NCBI RefSeq assembly: GCF_014268595.2
Contig: NZ_CP077091.1
Coordinates: 580,501 to 644,500 of the forward strand
From: Pseudomonas hamedanensis
GTDB lineage: Bacteria > Pseudomonadota > Gammaproteobacteria > Pseudomonadales > Pseudomonadaceae
Length of the DNA stretch: 64,000 bases
Direction of reading: 5' to 3'
This document shows positions 25,783 through 34,934 of the stretch, in pieces; within the stretch, counting starts at the first letter, position 1; every line of letters starts with the position of its first letter. The translations under genes were made by a program, and so were the position numbers. The notes under the pieces were generated by a model. That model made no database searches. It saw only the letters and a program-made list of their open reading frames with translations, and had not been told where the DNA came from.

Positions 25783-26222
25783 GTGCGATTCTTCATCAGG
25801 ATCGAGAAGTTCAGCGCCGCTGCGACGCACAGCCACGCCAGATAAGGAAACAGAATCAGCCCGGTGACCACGTCCAGTTGCAGCGCCAACACCACCATCG
25901 CCGCGACCACCAGCCACAGCACCAGCAGAATCATCAACGCCGCCAGCACTTGATGCGCGCCGAAAAACACCGGCGTCCACAACGTGTTCAGCGCAATCTG
26001 CGCTGCCCACAAGGCCAGCACGGTTTGACTGCCGGGTATCAAGCTCAAGCGATAACCGGCCCAGGCCAGCAACAGGTAGATAATTGTCCAGGCCACGGGA
26101 AATGCCCAGTTGGGCGGGGTGAAGGAGGGTTTGTTCAGCGATTCGTACCACGCGCCGGGTTTGAACATCACACCGGTAGTTGCCGCCGCCGCGCAGGCCA
26201 GAAGGAAAACGAAAAAGGTCAT
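25779..26222 (-). CDS. tspO: TspO/MBR family protein
   Basis: This 147-residue protein has five membrane helices and the family motif SFTPPNWAFPVAWTIIYLLLAWAGYRL, then ALNTLWTPVFFG. TspO proteins bind porphyrins and affect stress and tetrapyrrole handling. It is the first gene of a pair with the HSL-type hydrolase, with a 4-bp overlap. Confidence 0.9.
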   Translation of the reverse strand: MTFFVFLLACAAAATTGVMFKPGAWYESLNKPSFTPPNWAFPVAWTIIYLLLAWAGYRLSLIPGSQTVLALWAAQIALNTLWTPVFFGAHQVLAALMILLVLWLVVAAMVVLALQLDVVTGLILFPYLAWLCVAAALNFSILMKNRT

Positions 26223-26386
26223 TGCCAGTCCTTAGCTGTGATCAGCTGTAATGGAGAGTTAAGAAGAGGACGCCCCGCTGCGCAAAAAGTTTGCCTGGAA
26301 AAGCAAAATCGCCGTTTGTTTGAACTAAAACCTGACCGGCTCATCAGGATAATCAGCTGCCCACTTTCACTGACGCGGATACCAGC

Positions 26387-26623
26387 ATGCACACCTACCA
26401 CATCGAATACCGATTCAACGGCGAACCCCGTACTTATCTGCTCGAACTCAACGATGCGCAACTGCCCGCGCACGCTGCAGCGATGCATCTGCTGGAACTG
26501 CATTTGGGCGATGCGGAAAACAGCCTGGTCATGCCCACGGCGGATTCGACGCCGGAGCAGATTCTCGAGCAGGCTCAGCGGGTCGGTTTGACGGATATTG
26601 AGGTGGCTGTTCGGACGGACTGA
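26387..26623 (+). CDS. Conserved hypothetical small protein
   Basis: This 78-residue acidic protein (HTYHIEYRFNGEPRTYLLELNDAQL, then EQAQRVGLTDIEVAVRTD) has no signal peptide or membrane segment. It probably forms a small alpha/beta domain. It is divergent from tspO and convergent with the diguanylate cyclase gene. The family and function are not recognised. Confidence 0.7.
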   Translation: MHTYHIEYRFNGEPRTYLLELNDAQLPAHAAAMHLLELHLGDAENSLVMPTADSTPEQILEQAQRVGLTDIEVAVRTD

Positions 26624-26632
26624 CTCTCACTG

Positions 26633-28228
26633 TCAATCGCATTGCTGGCCAGTCACGGATTGGCCGCTGCGCTCCCCGCCACTGCAATAGCGATCCCTGC
26701 CTTTCTGCTTCGCGGCATAGAGCATCTTGTCAGCGGAATCGATCAGGCTGGCGGGGGTGACGTCATGTTCGGCAGGCCTGCCAACAGCGATACCTGCGCT
26801 GGCCGTGACGTGACCTTGCGGATGGGCAGTGTGTTCGATTCGTAATGAGCGAATAGACTCAAGTATTTCCTGAGCAACGAGCGCCGCGCCCCGAATATCG
26901 GTATTGGGCAGCAACACGGAGAACTCCTCCCCGCCATACCTGACCGCCAGATCACCCGGTCGCTTTACCGCTTGTGAGATCGCCATCCCCACCGCGCTCA
27001 GACAGTCGTCACCCGCTGCATGCCCATAGGTGTCGTTGTAAAGCTTGAAGTGATCAACGTCGATCATGATCAGCGAAATGGACGAACCTTGCCGTCTGGC
27101 CAAACGAATCTCGTCAACCAGAGCAGTGTCCAGACGCCGCCGGTTGGCCAGGCCGGTGAGGCTGTCGGTCAATGCCATGTCTTTCATGGCCTGGTGTGCA
27201 CGACGCAAATCCTTTTCCATCACCATTCTTTGGCGCAACTGCCGCAGGACGATCAGTCCGAATACGCTGAACGCAGAAATCACCGACAACAACACAAACC
27301 CGGTTTTGATCAGATCCCAGCGCCAGGGCGCAATGATGGATTCGCGCGACAGCCCTGTTTCAACCACCAACGGGTATGTGGTCAATGCTCTGTAACCATA
27401 CAAACGCTCCGTGCCGTCGACGATGGCTCTGACTTCGGCGATGCCTTCATTGGCAACGGGCAGGTAATTCTTGAAAACTTCACTGTCGGCGAGGCTCTGG
27501 CCGATGACCGAGGCGATAAAGGGACGGCGTACCAGGATTGTTCCACTGCGCAGCGCCAGAACCAGTGCGCCCTTGTCGTCGATCTTGAAATCACCGTAGT
27601 AGTCGACGAAATAACTGACTTTGATGGTCCCCAGCAACACGCCGGCGAAGGAGCCATCCGGGTTATTCAAGCGGCGCGAGATCGGGATGATCAGGTCGTC
27701 GGTGGACTTGCTTTTGACGACCTCGCCAATACGCACATTTCGGTCGGTGTGGGTACGGTGATACTGGAAGTAATCGCGGTCGGCGTTGTTTGCCGGATCC
27801 GGGATGATTTCCTTGTCGGTGACTATCCATTGCCCGTCCGGGCCGTAAATAAACAGTCCATGCAACTGCGGCATCAATTTGGCCTGCTGGACCAGCAGCT
27901 TGTGGATGCGGGGCGAATTGATGTTTTGCAATCCATCGCCTTCTACGCGCTCGCCTAAAGCGGCGGTCAATACGTCCACCTGGCGAATGGCGTCCTCGGC
28001 ATGCTGCGCTGTGGCCCGCGCGAGGTTCGTGACCGAATCGCGCGCCGACGAGAAGGCCGCATGATAGTCACGCCACGTCCGCCATCCCTCCACACCCAGA
28101 AAGGCCAAAATGACCGTCAGCATGAAGATGACCGTGAGGCGAAAGGCGGCTATATCGCTTGCCGCTTTGATCGGGGCCGTTTCTGCGGCGTCATGCCCCT
28201 TCTTTTCGGGCGATGTGCGACCGAGCAT
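26633..28228 (-). CDS. Diguanylate cyclase with a double-CACHE sensor
   Basis: This 531-residue protein has two membrane helices (about 33-53 and 310-330) around a periplasmic dCACHE domain (about 55-305, including NADRDYFQYHR and GTIKVSYFVDYY). A C-terminal GGDEF domain follows, with the active site YGGEEF and the RPGD inhibitory site five residues before it. It should make cyclic di-GMP from GTP under control of an external ligand and product inhibition. The ATG at 28228 is chosen because AAGGA lies 7 bases ahead. Confidence 0.92.
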   Translation of the reverse strand: MLGRTSPEKKGHDAAETAPIKAASDIAAFRLTVIFMLTVILAFLGVEGWRTWRDYHAAFSSARDSVTNLARATAQHAEDAIRQVDVLTAALGERVEGDGLQNINSPRIHKLLVQQAKLMPQLHGLFIYGPDGQWIVTDKEIIPDPANNADRDYFQYHRTHTDRNVRIGEVVKSKSTDDLIIPISRRLNNPDGSFAGVLLGTIKVSYFVDYYGDFKIDDKGALVLALRSGTILVRRPFIASVIGQSLADSEVFKNYLPVANEGIAEVRAIVDGTERLYGYRALTTYPLVVETGLSRESIIAPWRWDLIKTGFVLLSVISAFSVFGLIVLRQLRQRMVMEKDLRRAHQAMKDMALTDSLTGLANRRRLDTALVDEIRLARRQGSSISLIMIDVDHFKLYNDTYGHAAGDDCLSAVGMAISQAVKRPGDLAVRYGGEEFSVLLPNTDIRGAALVAQEILESIRSLRIEHTAHPQGHVTASAGIAVGRPAEHDVTPASLIDSADKMLYAAKQKGRDRYCSGGERSGQSVTGQQCD

Positions 28229-28389
28229 ATGAGGGTCCTTATGCGTGTCCGCTTTCATCCTGAGATGATGACCGCGGTTTTCCACTGGGGATTCAATTTA
28301 TCGCTCGAGGCATGCGGGGATCCGCCGGCGGATCGTTCGTAGTCTTGCCGTGTCAACATGGGTAATCGGGTCTGCTTGAAGGAAACCTT

Positions 28390-28821
28390 GTGAGCGAAAT
28401 CATCACTGCACGTGACTTGAACATTGACCTTCTGGGGGCCAGCGAAACCGGCCTCTTCAAATGGCTGCTCGCCAGTTTTCTGATGGGTAAAAGAATTCAG
28501 GGCGCGATTGCCGCCAGGGCGTATCAGGTCATAGTAGAGCAGCATCAGAAAGATACGCCGCAAAAGCTTGCGCACTGCACGCACCGTCATTTGGTCTCGA
28601 TGCTGGGTCAGGCGCATTACGTGCGTTACGACGAGAGCACGGCGTCGCGATTGCTCGCGTTGGCAAACAAGCTCAACACCGAGTATGCCGGCAAAGTGAG
28701 CAACATCGTGGCTGCGAGCGCTGACCGTCGGGCGCTGGAAAAACGTCTGGCCGAGTTTGAGGGGGTAGGGCCAAAGACCATTGAAATATTTATGAGAGAA
28801 GCAGCCTCCGTGCTGTTCTGA
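28390..28821 (+). CDS. Helix-hairpin-helix protein, glycosylase-like
   Basis: This 143-residue protein is all helical, with a terminal helix-hairpin-helix motif (LAEFEGVGPKTIEIFMREA), the DNA-backbone contact of EndoIII/HhH-GPD glycosylases. The catalytic Asp region, the iron-sulfur Cys cluster and the usual Lys region are missing. It may be a truncated or divergent DNA-binding relative. It is preceded by GAAGGAAACC before its GTG start. It has no operon partner. Confidence 0.7.
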   Translation: MSEIITARDLNIDLLGASETGLFKWLLASFLMGKRIQGAIAARAYQVIVEQHQKDTPQKLAHCTHRHLVSMLGQAHYVRYDESTASRLLALANKLNTEYAGKVSNIVAASADRRALEKRLAEFEGVGPKTIEIFMREAASVLF

Positions 28822-28864
28822 ATGTCCGGTGAGGGTTCATCTCTATCAGGCGCAGACGCAAGGC

Positions 28865-29080
28865 TCACATCGAAGCAAATCTTCCCGTTGGTTTGCTGAC
28901 GGTGTCCTCATCGGCAAAATTATTCGGCAACAGAGTGCCCATTCCGAAAACTTTCACCGCCATGCTGACCCTCAGTCCGCGACAAGCCTGTTTGCAGTCA
29001 AGCTCAAAACCGGCGGACGCTTGCTCCATCAGGTGTTGAAAATAATCTGAAGTCAGCGCCGAGACTTTGCTGTTTTTCAT
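28865..29080 (-). CDS. Small hypothetical protein downstream of Mn catalase
   Basis: This 71-residue protein has a good ribosome site (GAGGTGATCAAC before ATG at 29080) and begins 52 bp after the manganese catalase stop, so it is likely co-transcribed. It has three Cys-free helical stretches and two Cys at LDCKQACRGL. The function is unknown. Confidence 0.6.
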   Translation of the reverse strand: MKNSKVSALTSDYFQHLMEQASAGFELDCKQACRGLRVSMAVKVFGMGTLLPNNFADEDTVSKPTGRFASM

Positions 29081-29132
29081 GTTGATCACCTCGAGCAGGT
29101 GGCGACCCCGAAAGGGGGCCGCCTGACAGGAT

Positions 29133-30014
29133 TCAAATATCTTTGCCTTGCACATAACCTGACCCAAGGTCGGCACCGGTAACGGGCTCGCTAAGCGGAT
29201 CAGAGGCCGTGCGAAGCTTCATGGCTTCCAGGACGTCTGCGTCTTCTGCAGGGAGACTGACAGTCGCCAGCCCATCGCCGCCATCGACCGCTGGCTCCGG
29301 ATTTTCCACATACTCCCAAGCGTCACCCTTGTTCCATGGCCCGCGTACGTTTGGCTCGCCCGACATGTTGAAATACTTGTGAGTGAACTCAGGCATCCCG
29401 GCAAGTTTGCCCTGCGGGAAGTTGGGCTGGATCGCATGCAGCGCTTTCTCGAACGACTGTTGATGCGCAATTTCGCGCGTCATCAAAAAGCCCAGCGCCT
29501 CTTTCACGCCCGGGTCATCGGTGATGTTGATCAAACGCTCGTAGAGAATTTTTGCCCGTGCTTCCGCTGCGATGTTCGAACGGAAGTCGGCGGTAGGTTC
29601 AGTGATTGAATCAACGTACGCCGCTGTCCACGGCATGCCTGCAGAATTGATTAGCGGTGCGCCGGCACCGTAAAGCAGACTGGTGATGTGCGAGTCGTTA
29701 CCGGCTCCGTTGAGCGCACGGTAAAGCTCGCCTTCTTCCTGAACGCCCTCGGCGATCTGACCTTTGGCACCCTTGTTGAGCATCACGATGATCGAGCCGA
29801 CCACTTCCAGGTGACTCAACTCCTCGGTGGCTATGTCCAGCAGAAGATCTTTTCGTCCCGGGTCTTCCTCGGCCAGGGCTTGTATGAAGTAACGGGCCGC
29901 TGCCGCCAATTCGCCATTGGCACCGCCGAATTGTTCAAGCAGTAAATTCGCCAGGCCCGGGTTGGGCTCGGCCACGCGTACGGTGTACTGAAGTCGCTTG
30001 TTATGTATGAACAT
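29133..30014 (-). CDS. Manganese catalase
   Basis: This 293-residue di-manganese catalase has ferritin-like helices with the metal ligands in ATEELSHLEVVG (ExxH) and REIAHQQSFEKAL (ExxH), plus the ARYFIQAL region. It dismutates hydrogen peroxide without heme. It often sits with general stress genes. The start at 30014 gives the usual MFIHNKRLQY N-terminus. It lies 4.4 kb from the heme catalase. Confidence 0.93.
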   Translation of the reverse strand: MFIHNKRLQYTVRVAEPNPGLANLLLEQFGGANGELAAAARYFIQALAEEDPGRKDLLLDIATEELSHLEVVGSIIVMLNKGAKGQIAEGVQEEGELYRALNGAGNDSHITSLLYGAGAPLINSAGMPWTAAYVDSITEPTADFRSNIAAEARAKILYERLINITDDPGVKEALGFLMTREIAHQQSFEKALHAIQPNFPQGKLAGMPEFTHKYFNMSGEPNVRGPWNKGDAWEYVENPEPAVDGGDGLATVSLPAEDADVLEAMKLRTASDPLSEPVTGADLGSGYVQGKDI

Positions 30015-30192
30015 GCAGATTTTCCTCAGACCAGGCTATCGCGCATTAACCCTTGCGGGTGTCAGCGCATGCATAGCTTGTGAGGTGCGGGCGAAGCAGA
30101 AATTTCCTTTATTGCGGGTGGGTCTGGACGGACGGCAGAGGGCTGTAAGTTCAAGAAAAAAGACTATTGGCGCAGCTCTGCTCAAGAGCCAC

Positions 30193-30282
30193 TGTGGGAG
30201 CGAGCTTGCTCGCGAATGCTGTTCGTCAGTCAGCGGATTCAGCGCCTGATCCAGCGCTTTCGCGAGCAGGCTCGCTCCCACA
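30193..30282. repeat. REPIN: two REP sequences in opposite orientation
   Basis: TGTGGGAGCGAGCTTGCTCG (from 30193) and its inverted partner (GCGAGCAGGCTCGCTCCCACA, ending 30282) flank a 45-bp centre. This is the standard Pseudomonas REP doublet, here between the Mn catalase start and the methyltransferase stop. Nothing else was seen in the 30015-30305 gap. Confidence 0.85.
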
Positions 30283-30305
30283 TCAAGTTGCCGGTTACCT
30301 GGCAA

Positions 30306-31847
30306 TCACGCGATTTTCAGCGCCTTGAGCACCACCAGCGATTGCTCGGCAAACGCCTGCGCCTGTGCGGTCAGTTCGGCGATATTTTCTTGCGCAGTGA
30401 GTAATGGCTGGCCGTTGCTGAGGAGTACTTCACCCTGTTCGCTGATCACACTCCACGCCAGTTGCGCCCACTCGGCCGGCTGCTGTTTGCCTTGCTTGAT
30501 CGAGATCAGAAACAGTTGCTGGAAGCGGCTCACGGTCACGCCCCCGCCCGTGACCGGGCTGGCCAGCGTCTGGATGTTGGCGGCATAGAGTGAGCGTTTG
30601 CACAGTTGCAGATTGAGCGCGGCGCAGCGTCCGCTGACCTGCGCCTCGGCGGCCTCGCTCTGGCACGGCGCCACAGCGCCCATGCCGATCAGTACGGCGA
30701 GTGCTTGTTCGAGGTCGTCGTAAGTCAGCGGAGCCGCTTCGGTGAGCAATTGGCGCATCGATTTGGCGGTATAAGCCTGTGCCGCCAGCGCATCGAGTAC
30801 CGGGCCGTAGATCTCTGGTTGCAGCGTCGCTTCGCCGGCAGGGCCGGTGACCGAACCCGCTACGGTCTCCCAGGGTTGCAGCAGCACAAAACGCGTGTGG
30901 AGCATCTTCGCGCGGCGTTCGGCAGCGGACAGCCGGGTCGCGCCACGCACGTACAGATCGCGGCGGAAGTGCTGATTGACGAAATAGTCACGCGCCTGTT
31001 CGCGCATGATCGGGTGTTCAATGGTTTCCAGGAAATCCATGCCTTCGGCGCTCAGGTTCAGCGGGTCGACTGAGTCCAGCGGCACGGCCGTGGTGGCGTA
31101 ATCGAGCTTGGCCGGAGCCAGCGCGTCGACCATGTCGGCGAAATACATGCAGTTCCAGTCGCGATTGAAATATTCGTGGGCGACGTAGTGACGGTCCTGA
31201 CCTTTGATGCTCTGCAAGCGCGCGCCGAGACTCGGCGCCGCGGCGGCGTATTTGGGATTGGCCGCCAGCATCGCTTCGGAAAATTGCAGCGCGGCGTCGA
31301 TGCGCTGACCGGAGCGCGACGAGGCGTTGGCGAACCGGTCGTGCAGGCTGAACAGATTGCGCAGCGGCGCCGAGGGCGACCAGCCCGGGAAGCAGTTATA
31401 GCTGACGTAGAGCATGCCGCCCGGCTTGAGGTGGCGGCGGGCGAATTCGACAATCAGTTTCTGGTTGTCGCGGCTGACCCAGGTCCAGATGCCGTGCAGG
31501 CTGATGCTGTCAAACTGTGGCAAATCGGTACGCGCCAATAGCTGCTCGAAGCTGTCGTCATAGAGACGGGCGCCATTATTCGCAGCGGCCGCGAGGTCGA
31601 TGGCATGGGCGGCCATGCCCGGGTGGAAATCCGTGCCGACAAACCCACCCGGATTGGCCGTGGCGTGGATGTTGACCGACACGCCCTGACCAAAGCCCAG
31701 CTCGCAGTGAACGCCATCGGTGTTGTCCAGCGTGGCAAAACCGCGCAACAACAGGCAGTAACGCAGGAACACCGGATTGATCTCCCGGCTATAGCTGTAG
31801 GTGTAGCCTTCGTCGGTGAAATAACCTTCGTTCCAGGCGTTGCTCAT
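30306..31847 (-). CDS. SAM-dependent methyltransferase with regulatory domain
   Basis: This 513-residue protein has an N-terminal class I methyltransferase fold (about 35-165; motif I HCELGFGQG, LHGIWTWVSRDNQ, LKPGGMLYVSYNCFPGW) and a C-terminal all-helical region of the 'methyltransferase regulatory domain' type (about 215-300) with a further tail. The acceptor is unknown. AAGAGG precedes the ATG at 31847. It is a single gene with no clear operon partner. Confidence 0.87.
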   Translation of the reverse strand: MSNAWNEGYFTDEGYTYSYSREINPVFLRYCLLLRGFATLDNTDGVHCELGFGQGVSVNIHATANPGGFVGTDFHPGMAAHAIDLAAAANNGARLYDDSFEQLLARTDLPQFDSISLHGIWTWVSRDNQKLIVEFARRHLKPGGMLYVSYNCFPGWSPSAPLRNLFSLHDRFANASSRSGQRIDAALQFSEAMLAANPKYAAAAPSLGARLQSIKGQDRHYVAHEYFNRDWNCMYFADMVDALAPAKLDYATTAVPLDSVDPLNLSAEGMDFLETIEHPIMREQARDYFVNQHFRRDLYVRGATRLSAAERRAKMLHTRFVLLQPWETVAGSVTGPAGEATLQPEIYGPVLDALAAQAYTAKSMRQLLTEAAPLTYDDLEQALAVLIGMGAVAPCQSEAAEAQVSGRCAALNLQLCKRSLYAANIQTLASPVTGGGVTVSRFQQLFLISIKQGKQQPAEWAQLAWSVISEQGEVLLSNGQPLLTAQENIAELTAQAQAFAEQSLVVLKALKIA

Positions 31848-31943
31848 GGGTACAGCCTCTTGTTATCGGAAGTAATGGCAGTCTTATAAGGGGTTGTGAT
31901 TGTGCGCGACAAGTAGAAAAACCGGTTTCGCGGACTCTTCAGC

Positions 31944-33071
31944 TCAAGCATGTTGCGCACGCGAAGATTGCTGTATACGTGCCGGCAGCGCGGCGGACTC
32001 GGGCAACGAGGCGACATGCACCGTGCGCGCCGGGAAGGCAAACGCCGCGTCGAGCTCGGCCACCGCTTCCATGATTGCCAGATTGATGCGTTGCTGCACG
32101 TCCATATAAACGTTGTAGCTGGCGTCCAGAACGATATAGACGGTTTCGAATTCCAGCGCGCTTTCACCAAAACTGCGGAAATGGCAGCGGTCGAATCGAG
32201 CCTGTTTTTCCTGCTTGATGATCGCTTCAACCCGCTGCGTGAGCTGCCGAATCTGTTCGCTGGTGCATTCGTAAGTCAGACGAAATTCGAACACAATCCG
32301 GCGCTCCTGCAAGCGCTTGTAGTTCTGGATGGTGCTGCCGATCATGTCGGCGTTGGCCATGACGATCTGCTCGCCGCCCAGACTGCGGATGCGCGTGGTC
32401 TTCAGGCCAACGTGCTCGACCGTACCGGCCAGCGTGCCGACCACGATGAAATCGCCCACCTCAAACGGCTTGTCGACGGCAATCGACAGCGAGGCAAACA
32501 CATCGCCCAAAATATTCTGCACCGCCAGCGCCACCGCGATACCGCCGACACCGAGGCTGGCGACAAACGCGGTAATGTTGACGCCCAGATTCGACAGCAT
32601 CGCCAGCAGCACCACCGCCCACAACAGCACCCTGACACCCCACAGACTCAAGGTCGCCAGGGCGCTCGCCTGAAACGTGCCGGTCGCGCTATGTCGCGAG
32701 AAATAACGATGCAGCCCGAGCGCCAGTGCGCGGTTGGTCCAAAGGCCGACCTGCAACGCCGCGACCACGAACCACAGACTGCTAACGCGCCCGAGCCAGC
32801 GCTCCGGCAAATCCAGCAAACTGATCCCGACCAGAATCGACGCCAACAACAGCAACGTGGTGCTGGTCGCCGACAACACTTCGCTGGCCATGTACGTCAG
32901 ATGACCGTTGCCGGCGCTGGCCCGGGCCTGGACCTTGCGAAAAGCGAAACGAATGGCCGTCGTGGTCAGCAGGTAACTGAGCGTCGCGGCGAAAAACGCC
33001 ACAAGCCAGTTAGCCAACGAAATCCCTAAAATCATGTGTGCCGTGAAAAAGCCTATGAAATCCTCAGTCAT
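31944..33071 (-). CDS. MscS-family mechanosensitive channel
   Basis: This 375-residue protein has about five membrane helices, a pore helix SLGVGGIAVALAVQNILGDVFA and the beta-domain block KPFEVGDFIVVGTLAGTVEHVGLKTTRIRS. A cytoplasmic vestibule and tail follow. It should open under membrane tension and release solutes. The start at 33071 is used. Confidence 0.92.
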   Translation of the reverse strand: MTEDFIGFFTAHMILGISLANWLVAFFAATLSYLLTTTAIRFAFRKVQARASAGNGHLTYMASEVLSATSTTLLLLASILVGISLLDLPERWLGRVSSLWFVVAALQVGLWTNRALALGLHRYFSRHSATGTFQASALATLSLWGVRVLLWAVVLLAMLSNLGVNITAFVASLGVGGIAVALAVQNILGDVFASLSIAVDKPFEVGDFIVVGTLAGTVEHVGLKTTRIRSLGGEQIVMANADMIGSTIQNYKRLQERRIVFEFRLTYECTSEQIRQLTQRVEAIIKQEKQARFDRCHFRSFGESALEFETVYIVLDASYNVYMDVQQRINLAIMEAVAELDAAFAFPARTVHVASLPESAALPARIQQSSRAQHA

Positions 33072-33277
33072 TGAAACCCCCTTGCGAAGCCTGCGACGAC
33101 GCCAGCGCCGAAGCGCACCGCCGACCGCAGCCAGGTAAGCGCCGCTTGTGCGGGCGGTGCCGCCAAGTGGCCTGTCTGGGGTTAGTTACCCTGAGATTCG
33201 GGCTGTTCAATCAAATGCAGATTCGCCGGATCGAATGGTCAACGCCTGGAACAGCGAATGACAGAAGATGCCGGCGC

Positions 33278-33889
33278 TTAATCGTAGGCGAACTGGTCGA
33301 TCAGTCCGAGACGAGGAACACGCGTGTTTCGCTGCAATAAAGCGCCCGGAGCGATCACTGCGTTAGCGCCGATCTTGCAGCCGTCACCCACTAGCGCTCC
33401 GAATTTATTAACGCCTGTTTCTATCGCACGGCCTTCGTGGCGGATTTTTATATCAGCCCCGTCCAGTTCGTTACGATAGTTCGCGATGATCGCGCCGGCT
33501 TCAATATTGACCGCTTCGCCAATCAATGAATCGCCGACGAAATTGAAGTGGGCAAGCTTACTGCCATCCAGCATGAAGGTGCTTTTCAGTTCACAGCTGG
33601 GGCCGACAATGCAGTTTTTCCCAAGATACACACCGCCACGAAGGTAAGCGCCCGCCGCAACGAAACAGCCCGCGCCGATGATCATCGCGCCCTTGAGAAC
33701 AGCACCTTGCTCGATGATGGCGGTTTCGTGAACCGCACAATTGCCTTGACGCCGGTATCCGGCGCCGAGCGTTTCAAGCAATGCCAGGACCCGGTTTTCG
33801 CAATCCTGGACCAACGCCCAAGGGGCAGTCGCGTCCAGGCCCAGCAGTGCCCAGCCAGCGAGGTAATCATCGATTTTGGGTAATGTCAT
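33278..33889 (-). CDS. Left-handed beta-helix (hexapeptide) acyltransferase-like protein
   Basis: This 203-residue protein has a short N-terminal part and about eight hexapeptide-type turns (GAVLKGAMIIGAGCFVAAGAYLRGGVYLG, IGEAVNIEAGAIIANYRNE). It resembles the C-terminal LbH domain of GlmU-like proteins without the pyrophosphorylase half. The substrate is unknown. It is followed by the bestrophin gene on the same strand 33 bp upstream, a likely operon. Confidence 0.85.
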   Translation of the reverse strand: MTLPKIDDYLAGWALLGLDATAPWALVQDCENRVLALLETLGAGYRRQGNCAVHETAIIEQGAVLKGAMIIGAGCFVAAGAYLRGGVYLGKNCIVGPSCELKSTFMLDGSKLAHFNFVGDSLIGEAVNIEAGAIIANYRNELDGADIKIRHEGRAIETGVNKFGALVGDGCKIGANAVIAPGALLQRNTRVPRLGLIDQFAYD

Positions 33890-33922
33890 GAAAGCCTTCC
33901 GAATAAACTAAAGTGGATGTCC

Positions 33923-34825
33923 TCAAGCGTGCTCTTCAAGCCTGCGCACATCGCCCATGGAGTCACGCTGCATCGACTGCAGGTTCTTCTCGATGGTTTC
34001 GCACAGCGCTTCCATCTGAATTTGATGTTCACTGTGGCGAAACGGGCTCTGCAGATCGGTGCCGATGCGCTCGATGGCCAGCAGCATAAACCCCACCACG
34101 GTCGACGCCAGCGGCGTGAACCAGCCCAGGGATTCCACCAGTCCCACCGGCACAATCAGGCAGAACAGCGAAATGAACAGCCGTGGAAAATACACGTAAG
34201 GGTAGGGCAGCGGCGTGTTCGCGATCCGCTCCATGCCGCCCTGACTGTTGGACAGATCCACCAGCGTCGACTCAAGCCGCGCCAGGCGAATACTGTCCAG
34301 GCGTCCGGCCTTGTATTCCCGAGCAAGCAAAGTCGCCGAGCCGGTGAGGATATCGTTGGCGAAATTATTGGTCGTGCCACTGCGGGCGAACTCTTCGGCG
34401 GGAATGAACGCGCGCACCTCTTCGGGACAAGGCTGGCCTTGCAGATGTGCGGCGAGGCAATTCACGTAGGCGACGTGGCGGCGCAACAGGGTCGACTTGA
34501 CCGGATTCACCTCGCTACCGGCATCGTCCAGCAGCGTCAGCACCTGACGGGCGAAGCTGCGCGAATTGTTGATCATCGACCCCCACAGCGTCCGCGCTTC
34601 CCACCAGCGGTTATAGGCGCTGCTGTTGCGAAAGCTGATCAGCACGATCAACGCCGAGCCGAGCAAGGTCAGCGGCATCAGCGGCAGGTTCAGCTTGGTG
34701 TTGAGAAACAGCATGAAGTCCACGGTGACGGCAATGTCCCAGAGCAGCAGCCAGAACAAGGCCCAGCCCACATAGCCCAAGGTTTTGATGATCAGACGGT
34801 ATTTTTTGACGATGGCAGCTTTCAA
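33923..34825 (-). CDS. Bestrophin-family ion channel
   Basis: This 300-residue protein has about four membrane segments and the bestrophin blocks LISFRNSSAYNRWWEARTLWGSMINNSRSFARQ and NTPLPYPYVYFPRL. Bacterial members are pentameric anion or cation channels. It is followed by the hexapeptide protein gene. Confidence 0.92.
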   Translation of the reverse strand: MKAAIVKKYRLIIKTLGYVGWALFWLLLWDIAVTVDFMLFLNTKLNLPLMPLTLLGSALIVLISFRNSSAYNRWWEARTLWGSMINNSRSFARQVLTLLDDAGSEVNPVKSTLLRRHVAYVNCLAAHLQGQPCPEEVRAFIPAEEFARSGTTNNFANDILTGSATLLAREYKAGRLDSIRLARLESTLVDLSNSQGGMERIANTPLPYPYVYFPRLFISLFCLIVPVGLVESLGWFTPLASTVVGFMLLAIERIGTDLQSPFRHSEHQIQMEALCETIEKNLQSMQRDSMGDVRRLEEHA

Positions 34826-34934
34826 ACGGAAACCTCGTGGCGAGCAGTTTGCTTAAACGCTTAAGCTCGGACGATGCTTGCGACCGGCAGTTCCGTAGTG
34901 AGGCAGTCAACCGTCAGAACGACTGAGCCAAAAG

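Noticed and set aside
24790..26151. 453-residue reading of the hydrolase with a long N-terminal extension
   Set aside because: The extension overlaps tspO in another frame; the ATG at 25782 with a 4-bp overlap is the natural start.
27020..27958. 312-codon open frame on the plus strand
   Set aside because: It is antisense to the diguanylate cyclase gene; no recognisable domain.
31950..33029. 359-codon open frame on the plus strand
   Set aside because: It is antisense to the mscS-type gene, with low-complexity Arg/Gln/His translation.
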